From positions 77,660,635 to 77,724,634 of the forward strand of contig CM060307.1 in assembly GCA_030674185.1 (NCBI GenBank): 64,000 nucleotides of DNA, read 5' to 3'. This document shows, one piece after another, positions 54,362 to 64,000 of this stretch. Source of the DNA: Monoplex corrugatus. Lineage: Eukaryota > Mollusca > Gastropoda > Littorinimorpha > Ranellidae. Under the pieces are notes generated by a model that saw only the letters and a program-made list of their open reading frames with translations, was not told the DNA's origin and did not search any database. A program made the position numbers and the translations under genes. Position 1 is the stretch's first letter. Every line of letters starts with the position of its first letter.

Positions 54362-55274
54362 TTTGTTATTGATACATTTTCTTTCTATTATATATATATT
54401 TTTTTTTTTGTAGATTGTGTGTTTATGTCTGATTTCATGTTGTGATCTATTGGTTTTATTTTTTTTAGGAAATGGCTATGTTTATATGGCATTAATGTAT
54501 GTATCCAACTTTATTTTAATATGTAAAATGCATAAAGCATACTGTGACATGGTCTGTTGTGTTGTACAAATTGAGTTATGATGATTATTATTATTACCAT
54601 TATTATTACTATCAAGATTAGCATTATAATATTATGTGCCTAATAAGAAGTGACTGGCGCGGGTTGCATTTTCAATTAGAAATCTCTTCCTCTGATTTTT
54701 TCCCCACTATTTTATCTCTGAAACAGCAACAATGGGTGAACTGTTTAAATCAGTATTTCTGCATTTGGATCAGTGTAGTTTTGAGATGAGGAAATAATCT
54801 TGTAATACTTTTGTACAAAGTCATGAAACTGCGTTGTCTGTTCGTTCAAAATCACAGGACCGGGGCTTGCATTTTATGGCCAGCTCACAGTGTTGCCTTC
54901 TTTATTTGTAGGACCGTTTTCACTAACAGGACATACTGCACCACAGTCACAGATTAGGATGTCGGTGGCTGCACCCATAGAAATGTCCTTGACCGCATCT
55001 CTTGCCTTGACCTGGCCCAAATTGGCTCGACTTCACCTAGTCAGCGTATGCAATGGTAGAGTTGGAACAGACAGCACACAAGCTTGCGTCAGCAAAAAAT
55101 TGCACGACAAATCTTGTAAACAGTTCAGTGCATGAAAACAGGAAACAATTATTGTTTCCCTTGTTTATTGGCAAAACCTATTGAACCAACTGAATGCACA
55201 CGTTATGCGCTAGATCGTCGCGTGCCTGGGCTATTGCTGTGTTGATAACAATAATTTTACCCCTTGCCAAGCGT
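54362..55274. other. Intergenic, no gene seen
   Basis: AT-rich at first, then more balanced after 54850. An 81-codon plus-strand frame (54890-55135) has no recognisable domain. Confidence 0.4.
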
Positions 55275-55357
55275 AGTACGGTGGCCGAGTGGTTAAGGCG
55301 TTGGACTTAAGATCCAATGGATTTATATCCGCGTGGGTTCGAACCCCACCCGTACTA
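55275..55357 (+). tRNA. tRNA-Leu (anticodon TAA)
   Basis: 83 nt class II tRNA. The acceptor AGTACGG pairs with CCGTACT, followed by discriminator A. A box TGGCCGAGTGG and B box GGTTCGAACCC are canonical. The anticodon arm TTGGA-CTTAAGA-TCCAA gives anticodon TAA. The long variable arm expected for leucine is present (GGATTTATATCC). T arm GTGGG/CCCAC pairs. No intron. A T-rich Pol III terminator (GTATTTTTTTTC) follows directly. CCA is not encoded, as usual in eukaryotes. It looks fully functional. Confidence 0.96.
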
Positions 55358-55611
55358 GTATTTTTTTTCTTTTTCTCCTCTTTTTTGTTTTTGTTTTTTT
55401 GCGTACCTCCAGATTGTAGTTTGTAAAAACAGTTGTCATGATTTACAGATTGTACATATCTTTCAGTTTTCTTTCCCTAACTTTTTTGTTGTGGGTAGTA
55501 CACAACCAAAACCATCTATTCAATCTACTATGATTTCCTTCTCAAAGTGCTTCTTCTACTTTCCAACTTTGGCAACTTCTTCAACAAATTCTGTTTTTGC
55601 AGTCATGAGGA

Positions 55612-56298
55612 TCATCATCACGTGCCCTGCCGCATGGCGTTGGTGATCATGGCCCTTCATACAAATCTATCCCTTATCGCTGCAAGTACATCTCCCACCC
55701 TCTCTGTCCTCAGCCATTCTGCAAGTCTGTCCAGTATTTTCTCCCTGGGTCTACATGGTGTTCTCTTTCTCTCCAGCTTTCCTGTTGTGACAAGGTGCTC
55801 TAATCTTTCATGCATCATAAAATGTCCTATGAAAGTTGCTTGTCTTTTCCTAATCTTCTTTATTGATGTTCTTCTTCTGTCTGCCTCCTTCAGGACTGTC
55901 TCAATTGTTTTCTCTGCTGTCCATGGAACTCAGTCTTCTTGCTATTTAGCTCCAGTCCTTTATTTCTATTTCTATTATATTCACGACATTTTGTAGGTCT
56001 TTTTCATTTTCTGCAATTAGCACGGTGTCATCTGCGTAACAAACCTTTATCCCAGAGCTTTCTTTTAGGTTCCTCATGATGGTTTCTGTGTAAAGTGAAA
56101 ACAAATCTGGTGAAAGACCACAACCCTGCCTGACCCCTCTTTTCATATTTTGGAGAGAGCTTACATCGTTTTCTATTCTCATTGCTGCTGTTTGTTCCTT
56201 ATGTATATTTCTGATTAATCTTAGATCTTTTCCATCAACATTGAGCCTTTCTAGTTGGTTGATCATTTTTTGTGTGTCTTACTCAATTAAAAGCCTTG
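55612..56298 (-). mobile_element. RTE-like LINE, older copy, 3' half
   Basis: On the minus strand the fragment starts at INQLERLNVDGKDLRLIRNI (56260) and reads RGVRQGCGLSPDLFSLYTET and the catalytic YADDTVLIAENEKDLQNVV. It then jumps to C-terminal sequence (an internal deletion of much of the thumb and C-terminal region) and ends at 55612 with the 3' end GCCATGCGGCAGGGCAC and GATGATGAT. Its upper edge (GCCTTGGTAT at 56298) is exactly where the younger copy begins; its other half is 59023-59455. Confidence 0.75.
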
Positions 56299-59022
56299 GT
56301 ATAATCATCATCATCATCATCATCAGGTGCCCTGCCGCATGGCGTTGGCGACCATGGACTTCCAACCATCTCTATCTCTCGTTGCCCCCAGCATCTCCTC
56401 CACCCTCCTCATCCCCAGCCACTCTGCAAGTACGTCCAGCATTCTCTCCCTGGTCTACCTGGTGCTCTCTTTCCCTCCAGCTTTCCCATTGTGACCAGGT
56501 GCTCCAAATCCCCCTTCCTCATAAAATGGCCTATAAATGTTGCTTGTCTTTTCCTAATCTTCCTTATGAGTGATCTACTTGTGTCTGCCTCCATCAAGAC
56601 TGTCTCATTTGTTTTCTTTGCTGTCCATGGAACTCTCAACATTCTTCTGAGAAACCACATCTCGGCTGCCTCGATCCTGCTCTGGCTTTGCTTGCTGACT
56701 GTCCACGCCTTGCATCCGTACAACAGTATTGGTTCTATATAACATTCAAGGACTCTCTTTCTGGTGTTAATTGATAGGCATTTGTTGGTAAGAATGCTTG
56801 TCATCTTCTTGAATGCTGTTTTGGCTTGGCTGATTCTGCCAGCTATTTCCGATGTGCATCTGCCGTCTGATGAAATGACCGTTCCCAGGCATTTGAACTT
56901 ATTAACCTGTGTCAAGGTTGTGCCATTTGCTGTTATTTTGCATGAGGGGATTTCATGTTTTTTACTGATCACCATGACTCCAATCTTCCTGCTGTTTAGT
57001 TCCAACCCCTTACCTTTGCTTTCTGTTTCTAGTATATTCACAAGGTTTTGTAGGTCCCTTTCATTTTCTGCAATTAGCACGTGTCATCTGCGTACCGAAT
57101 ATTGTTTATCATTTTCCCTCCAACCTTTAATCCAGGGTCTTCTTCTAGGTTTCTCGTGATGTTTTCGCTATATAGTGAAAACAGGTCTGGTGACAAAACA
57201 CAACCCTGTCTGACTCCTCTTTTGATGTTTTGAAAAGAGCTTATATTGTTTTCTATTCTCATTGCAGCTGTTTGTTCCCAGTACATATTCCTGATTATTC
57301 GTAGATCTTTTCCATCGACATTGAGTCTCTCCAGTTGGTTGATCAATTCATCATGTCGTACCCGATCGAAAGCCTTGGTATAGTCAACAAAGCATAAATA
57401 CAAATCCTTATTCATCTCAATTGACCTCTCTATGGTAGTTCTTAGGATGTATGTGGCATTAATAGTTCCTTTCCCCTCCACAAATCCACACTGTTCTTCT
57501 GCTATTTCTCTTTTGATTCTATTCCTTGTCCTCATCATGATTATTCTTAACAGGATTTTTGTTACATGACTCATCAAACTGATTGTGCGATGGAGTTCGC
57601 TTTCTATAGCCCCTGTTTTCTTTGGAAGTGCAATGAAAATTGATTTTGACATATCTTTGGGGATTTTTGCCAGTGTCATAAATTTCATTTAGGAGGACTG
57701 TTATTTTTTCTATGCCAAATTCCTCCAGGGCTTCAATCATCTCTGTAGTAATGTTGTCTGGTCCTGGGGCTTTTCCTGGTTTCATCTTTTTCAGTGCTGC
57801 TCTAACTTCATCTTTCAATATGGGTGGTCCTTCAAAGTTCTTTTTTATAATGTGTTCTTCGTTTCTGTCATCCTCAAAAAGGTCTTTAATGTACTCTCCC
57901 CATCTGTCTAATATTTTGTCTTTTTCCATGATAAAAAATTAAGCAATTTTTTCGATTTTAAGCAACCAGTTGATGTGCATGTATTTTTCCTGTGGACAAT
58001 TTCTTCAATTCGTCTGTACATACCCTGAGGATCCATTTTGTGTCGTTCTTCTATCTCTCTGCATTTTGTGTTCAGCCAAGCTTCCTTAGCTTCTTTGCAC
58101 CTATACCTGATTTCTTTGTTTATTTTCCTGTATATCTCCTCATTTCTCTTTGCCTTCCTCCTTTCCTCCATCAGGCCCAAAATTTCATTAGTCATCCAGC
58201 TCTTTTTTGCTTTTCTATTTGCCTTATGGATTTCTTCACAAGCTTCATTTATAGAACTTCTCAACTTTGTCCATTGTTCCTCACTGTCACCAACGTCTTC
58301 CAGAGCACTGAATTTGTTTTGAATGTGTACATTAAATTTTTGACGTATCTTTTCATCTGACTTTAATTAGAGTCCAAGGTTTAGTTTGATGTTGCTTTTG
58401 GTCCATTTCCTTTTCCTCAATTTCAGCCTGAACCTTCCCACTACAGGATTGTGGTCACTGTTGCAGTCTGCGCCTGGTAATGTTTTTGCTGACAGTAAAG
58501 AATTTCTAAATCTTTTGTTGATCAGGATGTAGTCAATTTGATTTTTGGTATTATCTCCTAGACTCATCCAAGTCCATTTTCTTCTGTTAGGCTGCTCAAA
58601 CCAGGTGTTTCCTACTATGAACTCATTCATCTGTGCCCATTCTACAAGCTTCCCCCCTCTTTCATTTTGTGTGCCAAGGCCATGAGGTCCAACTATATCC
58701 TCCACCCTATCTTGTCCCACTTCAGCATTAAAATCTCCCATTATGACTGTAACTTCTTGTGATTTACATTGGACCTTGGCCATCTGTAAAACTTCGTAGA
58801 AGTTGTCGATGTCTTTCTGAGTACTTGCGGATGTTGGTGCATACACCTGTATGATGTTGATATCAAAAGGTTTGCCTCCGAATTTGACCAGTAAAACTCT
58901 GTCGGACACTGCCCAGTTTCCCTTAACTGCTTTTGATTTGTCTTTGTCCATTATGATGCCTACTCCTCTTTCATGTGAATTATCACCAGAGTATATCACT
59001 GTATATTCCCCTGATGTTATCA
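56299..59022 (-). mobile_element. RTE-like LINE, younger copy, 5' truncated
   Basis: On the minus strand this encodes: an APE endonuclease C-terminal half (59020-58380) with IIQVYAPTSASTQKDI, VIMGDFNAEVGQD, NQIDYILINKRFRNSLLSAK and GADCNSDHNPVVGRFRLKL; a basic linker (58260-57930) with RKAKRNEEIYRKINKEIRYR; RT with DEVRAALKKMKPGKAPGPDN (57820-57760), EEQCGFVEGKGTINATYILR, YLCFVDYTKAFDRVRHDELI, KRGVRQGCVLSPDLFSLYSE and YADDT (57077-57090); and a C-terminal region with LGTVISSDGRCTSEIAGRIS and FIGHFMRKGDLEHLV. The 3' end is GGCAGGGCACC and a (GAT)n tail at 56303-56325. The ORF has several frame breaks, including one just after YADD. RTE-clade assignment rests on endonuclease and RT wording. Confidence 0.82.
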
Positions 59023-59455
59023 ACAAATCATAAATGTAAATCCTTATTCAACTTGTCTGACTCTCTATGATAATTCGTAGGATGTATATGGCATTAATAG
59101 TTCCTTTCCCTTCGACAAATTCACAATGTTCTTCTACTATTTTTCTTTTGATTCTGTTCCTTGTCCTCATCATTATAAGTCTTGATGGAATTTTTGTTAC
59201 ATGAATCATCAAGCTGATTGTGTGATGGAGTTCGCATTCTATAGCCCTGCTTTCTTTGGAAGTGCAATGAAAACTGATTTTGATATATCTTTGGGGATTT
59301 TTCCAGGTGTCATAAATTTCAGTTTAGGAGGAATGTTATTTTTTCCACTAGGGCCTCAATCATTTGTGTAGTAATATTGTCTGGTTCTGGGGCTTTCCCC
59401 GGTTTTATCTTTTTCAATGCTGCTCTCACTTCATCTTTCATTAATTCCTGAGGAT
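59023..59455 (-). mobile_element. RTE-like LINE, older copy, 5' half
   Basis: On the minus strand the fragment reads DEVRAALKKIKPGKAPEPDN (59430-59370) and then decayed RT motifs corresponding to 57820-57380 of the younger copy. It ends at TATCAACAAATCATAAATG (59023), which is the continuation of the sequence broken off at 56298. Together with 55612-56298 it forms one older element split by the younger insertion. Confidence 0.72.
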
Positions 59456-59462
59456 GGACAGT

Positions 59463-59546
59463 TATAATCCTTGCATGTTGGTGGGCAAGTGGTGGCTGTG
59501 CGTTGTGTTCTTTGGGAGTGAGTTTCTGTGAAGTGGTTGTGTGGGG
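59463..59546. repeat. About 80 bp segment duplicated at 61761-61843, copy 1
   Basis: TAATCCTTGCATGTTGGTGG then GCAAGTGGTGGCTGTGCG and TTGTGTTCTTTGGGAGTGAG TTTCTGT are near-identical at 59463-59546 and 61761-61843, in the same orientation, 2.3 kb apart. Confidence 0.92.
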
Positions 59547-60859
59547 TGTTAGTATGTCAGTTTGTTTTGAGGAGGAAGGCGAGATGTGGATGAGGGATGG
59601 GGTGGGGGCAGGGTGGCTGGACGTGGTTTCAACCGCTTCCACCGGATTTCTTTTAACAGTGCAAATGGAGCTCTATATTCACTACAATGTAGCCTAGGTC
59701 AAGCTGTTCCAGTATCAGACTGATATCAAGATAAACGTAAAATCTTGGTATAATCTAGGTATGACATCAACACATCGTTTGCGCACATGGCCTATGTGCA
59801 AGCTTATGGCATATGATGTGATAATTTTTTTTGGGGTGGGTGGGGAGATCTTCATCACATTTTAACATCAATGCATTTAGGATTTGTTTACTTAACATTA
59901 CGTTTTAAAAAAACATACTGTACTCACGAGCGCAAAATACTCTGTAGTAATTTGCCTGGCCATTGAGAGATGCTCGAGCACCTGATAACCTGCGAATATC
60001 TCATTTCCAAGAGATAAGCAGACATACGTATTTGTCACTTCAGTGTGTATAATGGAATTTATTCCAGTGTGGAGATGCCATCCTCGTCAGTTTGAGAAGC
60101 TGACAGTGAAGCTGTTCATTGTACTTCTTTAGTTAGTTGTTCGTCTGCATGCACCTTATCCTCTGTCATGCTGTACACACTATTATGTTTTGTTTGTTTT
60201 TCTTTTTTAAGATTGCAAACTTTGCACCTTACAACAATAACATACCAGCATCATTCCCAAAAGGTGTGCTGGACAAGATAATGCAATACAACTGATAGTC
60301 TGCAACCAACAGCAAGGTGTTCATGGACACCTGGTGAAAGGCTATTATAGAAACATCAATTTCTTGTAAGTGCTACGATAGACATCCATTTACAACCTAG
60401 CTCTCAGAAAATCTGATGACTGTTTGCCTATCTAATGACTTTTGAGGCTCGACTGCACACCAAGAGGACTTGCGATCATGTGACGATACAATACAGCCTC
60501 CACAGCTGAACTTAGCTCAACTAAATAATAGTGATTATGAGGACAATTTCTACAGTGCCAATCTTATCTACAGACTACTGGGTGCTTTACAGATAAGCAC
60601 ATACAGGTCGAACACACACACAGACACACACATTTGTGCACACACCCCCACCACCAAACACACAAATGACCAACACATTCTCACACAAACAACACATACA
60701 CCACACATGCATACACACACATGCGTGGCAGACACCCGCGCATGCATGCATGCAAATACATGGATGAGGACAGCAAAAGACTGCCAATCACCTATGTTCA
60801 TAAATGTGCAAAACACACAGATGACAGGCAGCAATTTAATATTTTTAGGTACAGTTCAG
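59547..60859. other. Intergenic, no gene seen
   Basis: Mixed sequence with a CA-rich stretch at 60612-60730. Nothing coding was recognised. Confidence 0.4.
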
Positions 60860-61015
60860 CAACTGTCTTTTACAGAGATAAGTTTTTAATGCGGACTTGA
60901 AACCTAGAAGGAAAGAGCATGCTGTAGATTGAAGGAGAGAGTTCCAGGTTGCTGCAGCAGAATGAGAGAATTTCCTGTAGCATGCTCCAAGAGAACTGAT
61001 GACTGATGCCATTTT
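60860..61015 (-). mobile_element. LINE ORF2 C-terminal fragment
   Basis: The minus strand reads KFSHSAAATWNSLLQSTACS followed by GFKSALKTYL, the usual end block of CR1/L2-like RT proteins. No upstream motifs. Confidence 0.55.
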
Positions 61016-61259
61016 GGCACTTTGAATCTACAACTCCTGCAACATTGGAATACTTCAAACATGAAAACCTAACAAAACGTTTAGAGAAAGAGTGGTTTAC
61101 CTGCCTTGAATGACCAAATGAACAAACTGCCCATTCAATGCACTCAAAACACTTAAACTGAGAAAAGCAATCTTTTTGAAATCCTTCCCCCTCATCCAGC
61201 TGAGACTGACTGAACGAAGAAGTTTCAAAATGTCACCTGCATATGTGCAGAAATGCCCA

Positions 61260-61476
61260 TTCTTGTACAGTCTCCTTAGAAATGCTTTTATTCTGATACT
61301 GTGCAAACTGAGCATGTCCACAATATCCATTGTTGTTGTTCTTGTAAAATCTCCTCAGAAGTGCTTTTATTCTGATACTGTGCAAGCTGAGCATATACAG
61401 AATATCCATTGGTGACATTCTTGTACAGTCTCCTCAGAAGTGCTTTTAATCTGATACTGTGCAAGCTGAGCTATTT
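61260..61476. repeat. Tandem repeat, 79 bp period, 2.7 copies
   Basis: Units start TTCTTGTA.A.TCTCCT.AG at 61260, 61339 and 61418 and run through TGCTTTTATTCTGATACTGT GCAA.CTGAGC. Third unit is partial. Confidence 0.92.
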
Positions 61477-61760
61477 GATGGCACATGTTTTAATCTGCTT
61501 GCTTACAGTAATTCTAAAGTTGAGCCATATCCATTTAAATACTGGGCTATATCCATGTAAAGTATATTCAGATTCCTTGTGCAGCCTCATCAATGAATAG
61601 TTGTAATATCTGTGGAGATCTATTGTTGTTTATGACACTAAATCTGGTGACAGGAATTTAAGCACGAACAGCATGGAAACTGTGTTATTATATATCTGCA
61701 GGAAATCTCATACTTATTCCTTGATATACAACTGCAGAATCGTCCAGCTTTGACTCCACC

Positions 61761-61843
61761 ATAATCCTTGCATGTTGGTGGGCAAGTGGTGGCTGTGCGT
61801 TGTGTTCTTTGGGAGTGAGTTTCTGTTAAGTGGTTTTCCTGAT
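61761..61843. repeat. About 80 bp segment duplicated from 59463-59546, copy 2
   Basis: See 59463-59546. The copies differ at very few positions, then diverge completely after GAAGTGGTT/TAAGTGGTT. Confidence 0.92.
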
Positions 61844-61917
61844 TTGTGGCACTTGCATATTTGACATCTTTGACTAAATGTGAGGTGGTACCAGTAAACC
61901 AAATGCAGATACTCATT

Positions 61918-62015
61918 CAGCTCTGAGGTCACCATCTTACAATTTCCTGTCAGAGCCACACAATGAATCAAACAACAGGTCACCATCTTACAATTTCCTG
62001 TAAGAATCACACAAA
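61918..62015. repeat. Two-copy tandem repeat, period about 60
   Basis: AGGTCACCATCTTACAATTT CCTGT.AGA..CACACAA.GA ATCAAACAAC is repeated in direct order starting near 61925 and 61978. Confidence 0.8.
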
Positions 62016-62039
62016 GAATCAAACAACTGACTCACAGAA

Positions 62040-64000
62040 GTTGGCAATTCACAATATATATTTCAGCATTCAGGGTAATTCCATACTGTCCTTTAGCAGT
62101 TAGTCTTCAACAAACATTCAAATAAGTACATAACAGAAACAGCCAAAACAGGCAGTCAGCAGTTCACACATTACCCTCAACATAAAAGTAGGAACTATCA
62201 AATGAATACATACACTGGCAAGCTAATAAATAAGCAAGCAAGCAAATGAATAAACAAATGAATAAAATATATGTAATCACCAAACAAAACATAAAACAAA
62301 TGAAATAAAGCATCACTGTTTTCATTTTAACAAAACTGAAAATAACTAAAAAATAAAAAGCATCAATGCTTTCATTTCACTACTATGTATCTTTGTAAAT
62401 TAAAAAAAAAGATGACATGAAAGAAAGGAAAGCACTACAAAGCAGTTATACTGGCAGGTTTGCACAATATGTCAAGTATTCTTTTAACTGTGCAGTCGGC
62501 TTTAATACACAGTGTAAATTGTTCCAATGTATGGATGTGCCAACAACAATAATGAAAAAAAAAAGTTGTAATGATGCACAGCCACTTTTAGCTTTTCACT
62601 GTGATAAAAAATTAAAATGTAGAATTTCATAATGACAGCAGTAAAAGATAAACATGTTAAACGCAATGAGCAAACTAGCACCTACAAATGGCATCGATGG
62701 ATACATTGATACTAACAGCAATTACATCACAAAAGCACACATATCTTCTCACTGTAACATAATGCTTGTTTATGTATTTGTATAGGTACTCAAATATTAC
62801 AGACACTTGCTATGAACTTCTGACTTCCATTCAAACAACAAAAATATAATAGCTCAAGATGTGAAAAAAAAAGATTGTTTCACTTGCAAAATCTGAACAG
62901 CAGAAGGTGACCAAAAACCAAAACCAAAACCAAAAGATTTTGTTATTGGGTGTATGTGTGAGTGTATTCTTTTTTCTTTTTACATGTGTACATTAGTTGT
63001 TGCTGTTATCAACAACTGAAGATTACATACAATGGAAACTAAATAATGCACAAAATGAAAAGGCAAAACAATAGATAATAAATACAAAATGAGTTACTGG
63101 GTGTAACACTGACAATAGATTAAAAAAAGGAAAAGAAAACAAATAAGCAAAAACTGATCACAGATTTTAAAGCGTTCTTTTTTTCCTCCAGTGTTACAAA
63201 CTTCCGGAAATTATTACATACAATACTGTCAAAATCAGCTTCTCATTTACAGCAGAAGATGATGGCACTATAAACTATATGCCACAGCAGTTACTTATAT
63301 AAGATACAGATATTGTGTGCTTCTCAACCTTTCTTTACCAGAATGCTGGCAATATCATAATTATTGTCATGGTTTAGAGTGATGTGTACAGTTCTGCGTG
63401 GGCTTAAAAAGTTAACAGCAGCAGTATGCGTTTGTAAGTGTAAATGTGAGTGCCCACAAGTGTGTGTATAGTGCACATGTTAGCAAACGAAAAATGCAAA
63501 ATAAATAACAAGAACTAAAAGCATGTGGCCCTGATTACTTAAAACAATAAAATACAATGAAGCATGGTAGTAATGCAGAAAATGTGCTTTCTGCACATTG
63601 CTAAAGCCTTGACACGGATCATAATTTATAAACTATTAATCCTAATTCAACTAAAAGACATCATCTCTACCAACAAGTCTCACAAATTTCTCAGTGTTTA
63701 AAAGCTCACTACAACACAGAATTTTAAAAATTTGTGACTGGCTTTGGAGCTGACCAAAATCAAACAAAGATACTCTAAGCTCAGAGAGTTGTTTCACAGT
63801 AGGCAAGTCAATTAGCAGAAACAGAAAAAGGTTTCCTCATAAGAAATGTTACTAGGAAGCAAGGCAATAAAACCTCAGCTTCTCTTAGGGCCAGCACTAT
63901 GAGGGCAGAATTATCTTTCCCCATCTCTAAAAAGGAACAGGCACCAATTTCTGATGGGTCTGGCTGAGGTAGCATACTGAATCACTGATTCATTTGGCAG
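62040..64000. other. AT-rich end of window, no gene recognised
   Basis: Long AT-rich sequence with no transposon motif or convincing exon. It might be the long 3' UTR of a minus-strand gene lying beyond the window: near 63880-64000 the minus strand has a short open stretch ending in a stop. This is too little to call a gene. Confidence 0.4.

Noticed and set aside
63880..64000. Minus-strand open stretch that could be a last coding exon
   Set aside because: About 30 codons only and cut by the window edge; no homology visible.

Overview
This is a eukaryotic, animal nuclear window. It has spliced genes with GT-AG introns, abundant CA/GT microsatellites, and large amounts of decayed non-LTR retrotransposon and tRNA-headed SINE sequence. 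The repeat types (CR1/L2-like, I/Nimb-like and RTE-like LINEs, a tRNA-SINE with a long conserved body, an intact DIRS element) and the protein sequences suggest a lophotrochozoan, most likely a gastropod mollusc. That placement is inference and was not tested by a search.

Three host protein genes are recognisable. (1) 4190-15338, + strand: the 3' part of a RhoGAP gene resembling ARHGAP11A. Three short exons carry the GAP domain, and a 5.1 kb last exon codes a disordered Ser/Gln/His-rich tail with one reading-frame break near 12927-12957. Its first exons lie upstream or were not recognised. (2) 21360-32043, - strand: a complete LanC-like (LANCL) gene of at least nine coding exons, with the zinc-binding cysteines and histidine intact, a decayed tandem copy of its penultimate exon, and a possible frame-breaking cassette exon. 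(3) 38264-49770, + strand: a complete seven-exon gene for a UPF0047/YjbQ-family protein of 146 aa, built partly from very small exons (20-42 nt). Its last intron carries a DIRS element of about 5.75 kb.

The DIRS-type tyrosine-recombinase retrotransposon (43714-49466) is the most striking part. It has 130 bp inverted terminal repeats, a 92 bp internal complementary region matching both outer ends, a Gag-like ORF, an RT/RNase H frame and a tyrosine recombinase frame, all without evident damage. Gag and RT lie in the same frame, separated by a single TGA. That stop overlaps the ATG of the third frame.

Layout: 1-4.1 kb, LINE debris and microsatellites; 4.2-15.4 kb, RhoGAP gene with LINE fragments and minisatellites in its introns; 16-17.2 kb, dead LINE; 17.2-21.2 kb, SINE-like remnants; 21.2-32 kb, LANCL; 32.9-34.7 kb, a palindromic MITE, a dead LINE endonuclease and a tRNA-SINE; 34.7-38 kb, little recognisable; 38.2-49.8 kb, UPF0047 gene plus DIRS; 50-55 kb, repeats and microsatellites; 55.3 kb, tRNA-Leu(TAA); 55.6-59.5 kb, a young RTE-like LINE inserted into an older copy of the same family; 59.5-64 kb, repeats and AT-rich sequence. 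The three protein genes have no evident functional link.
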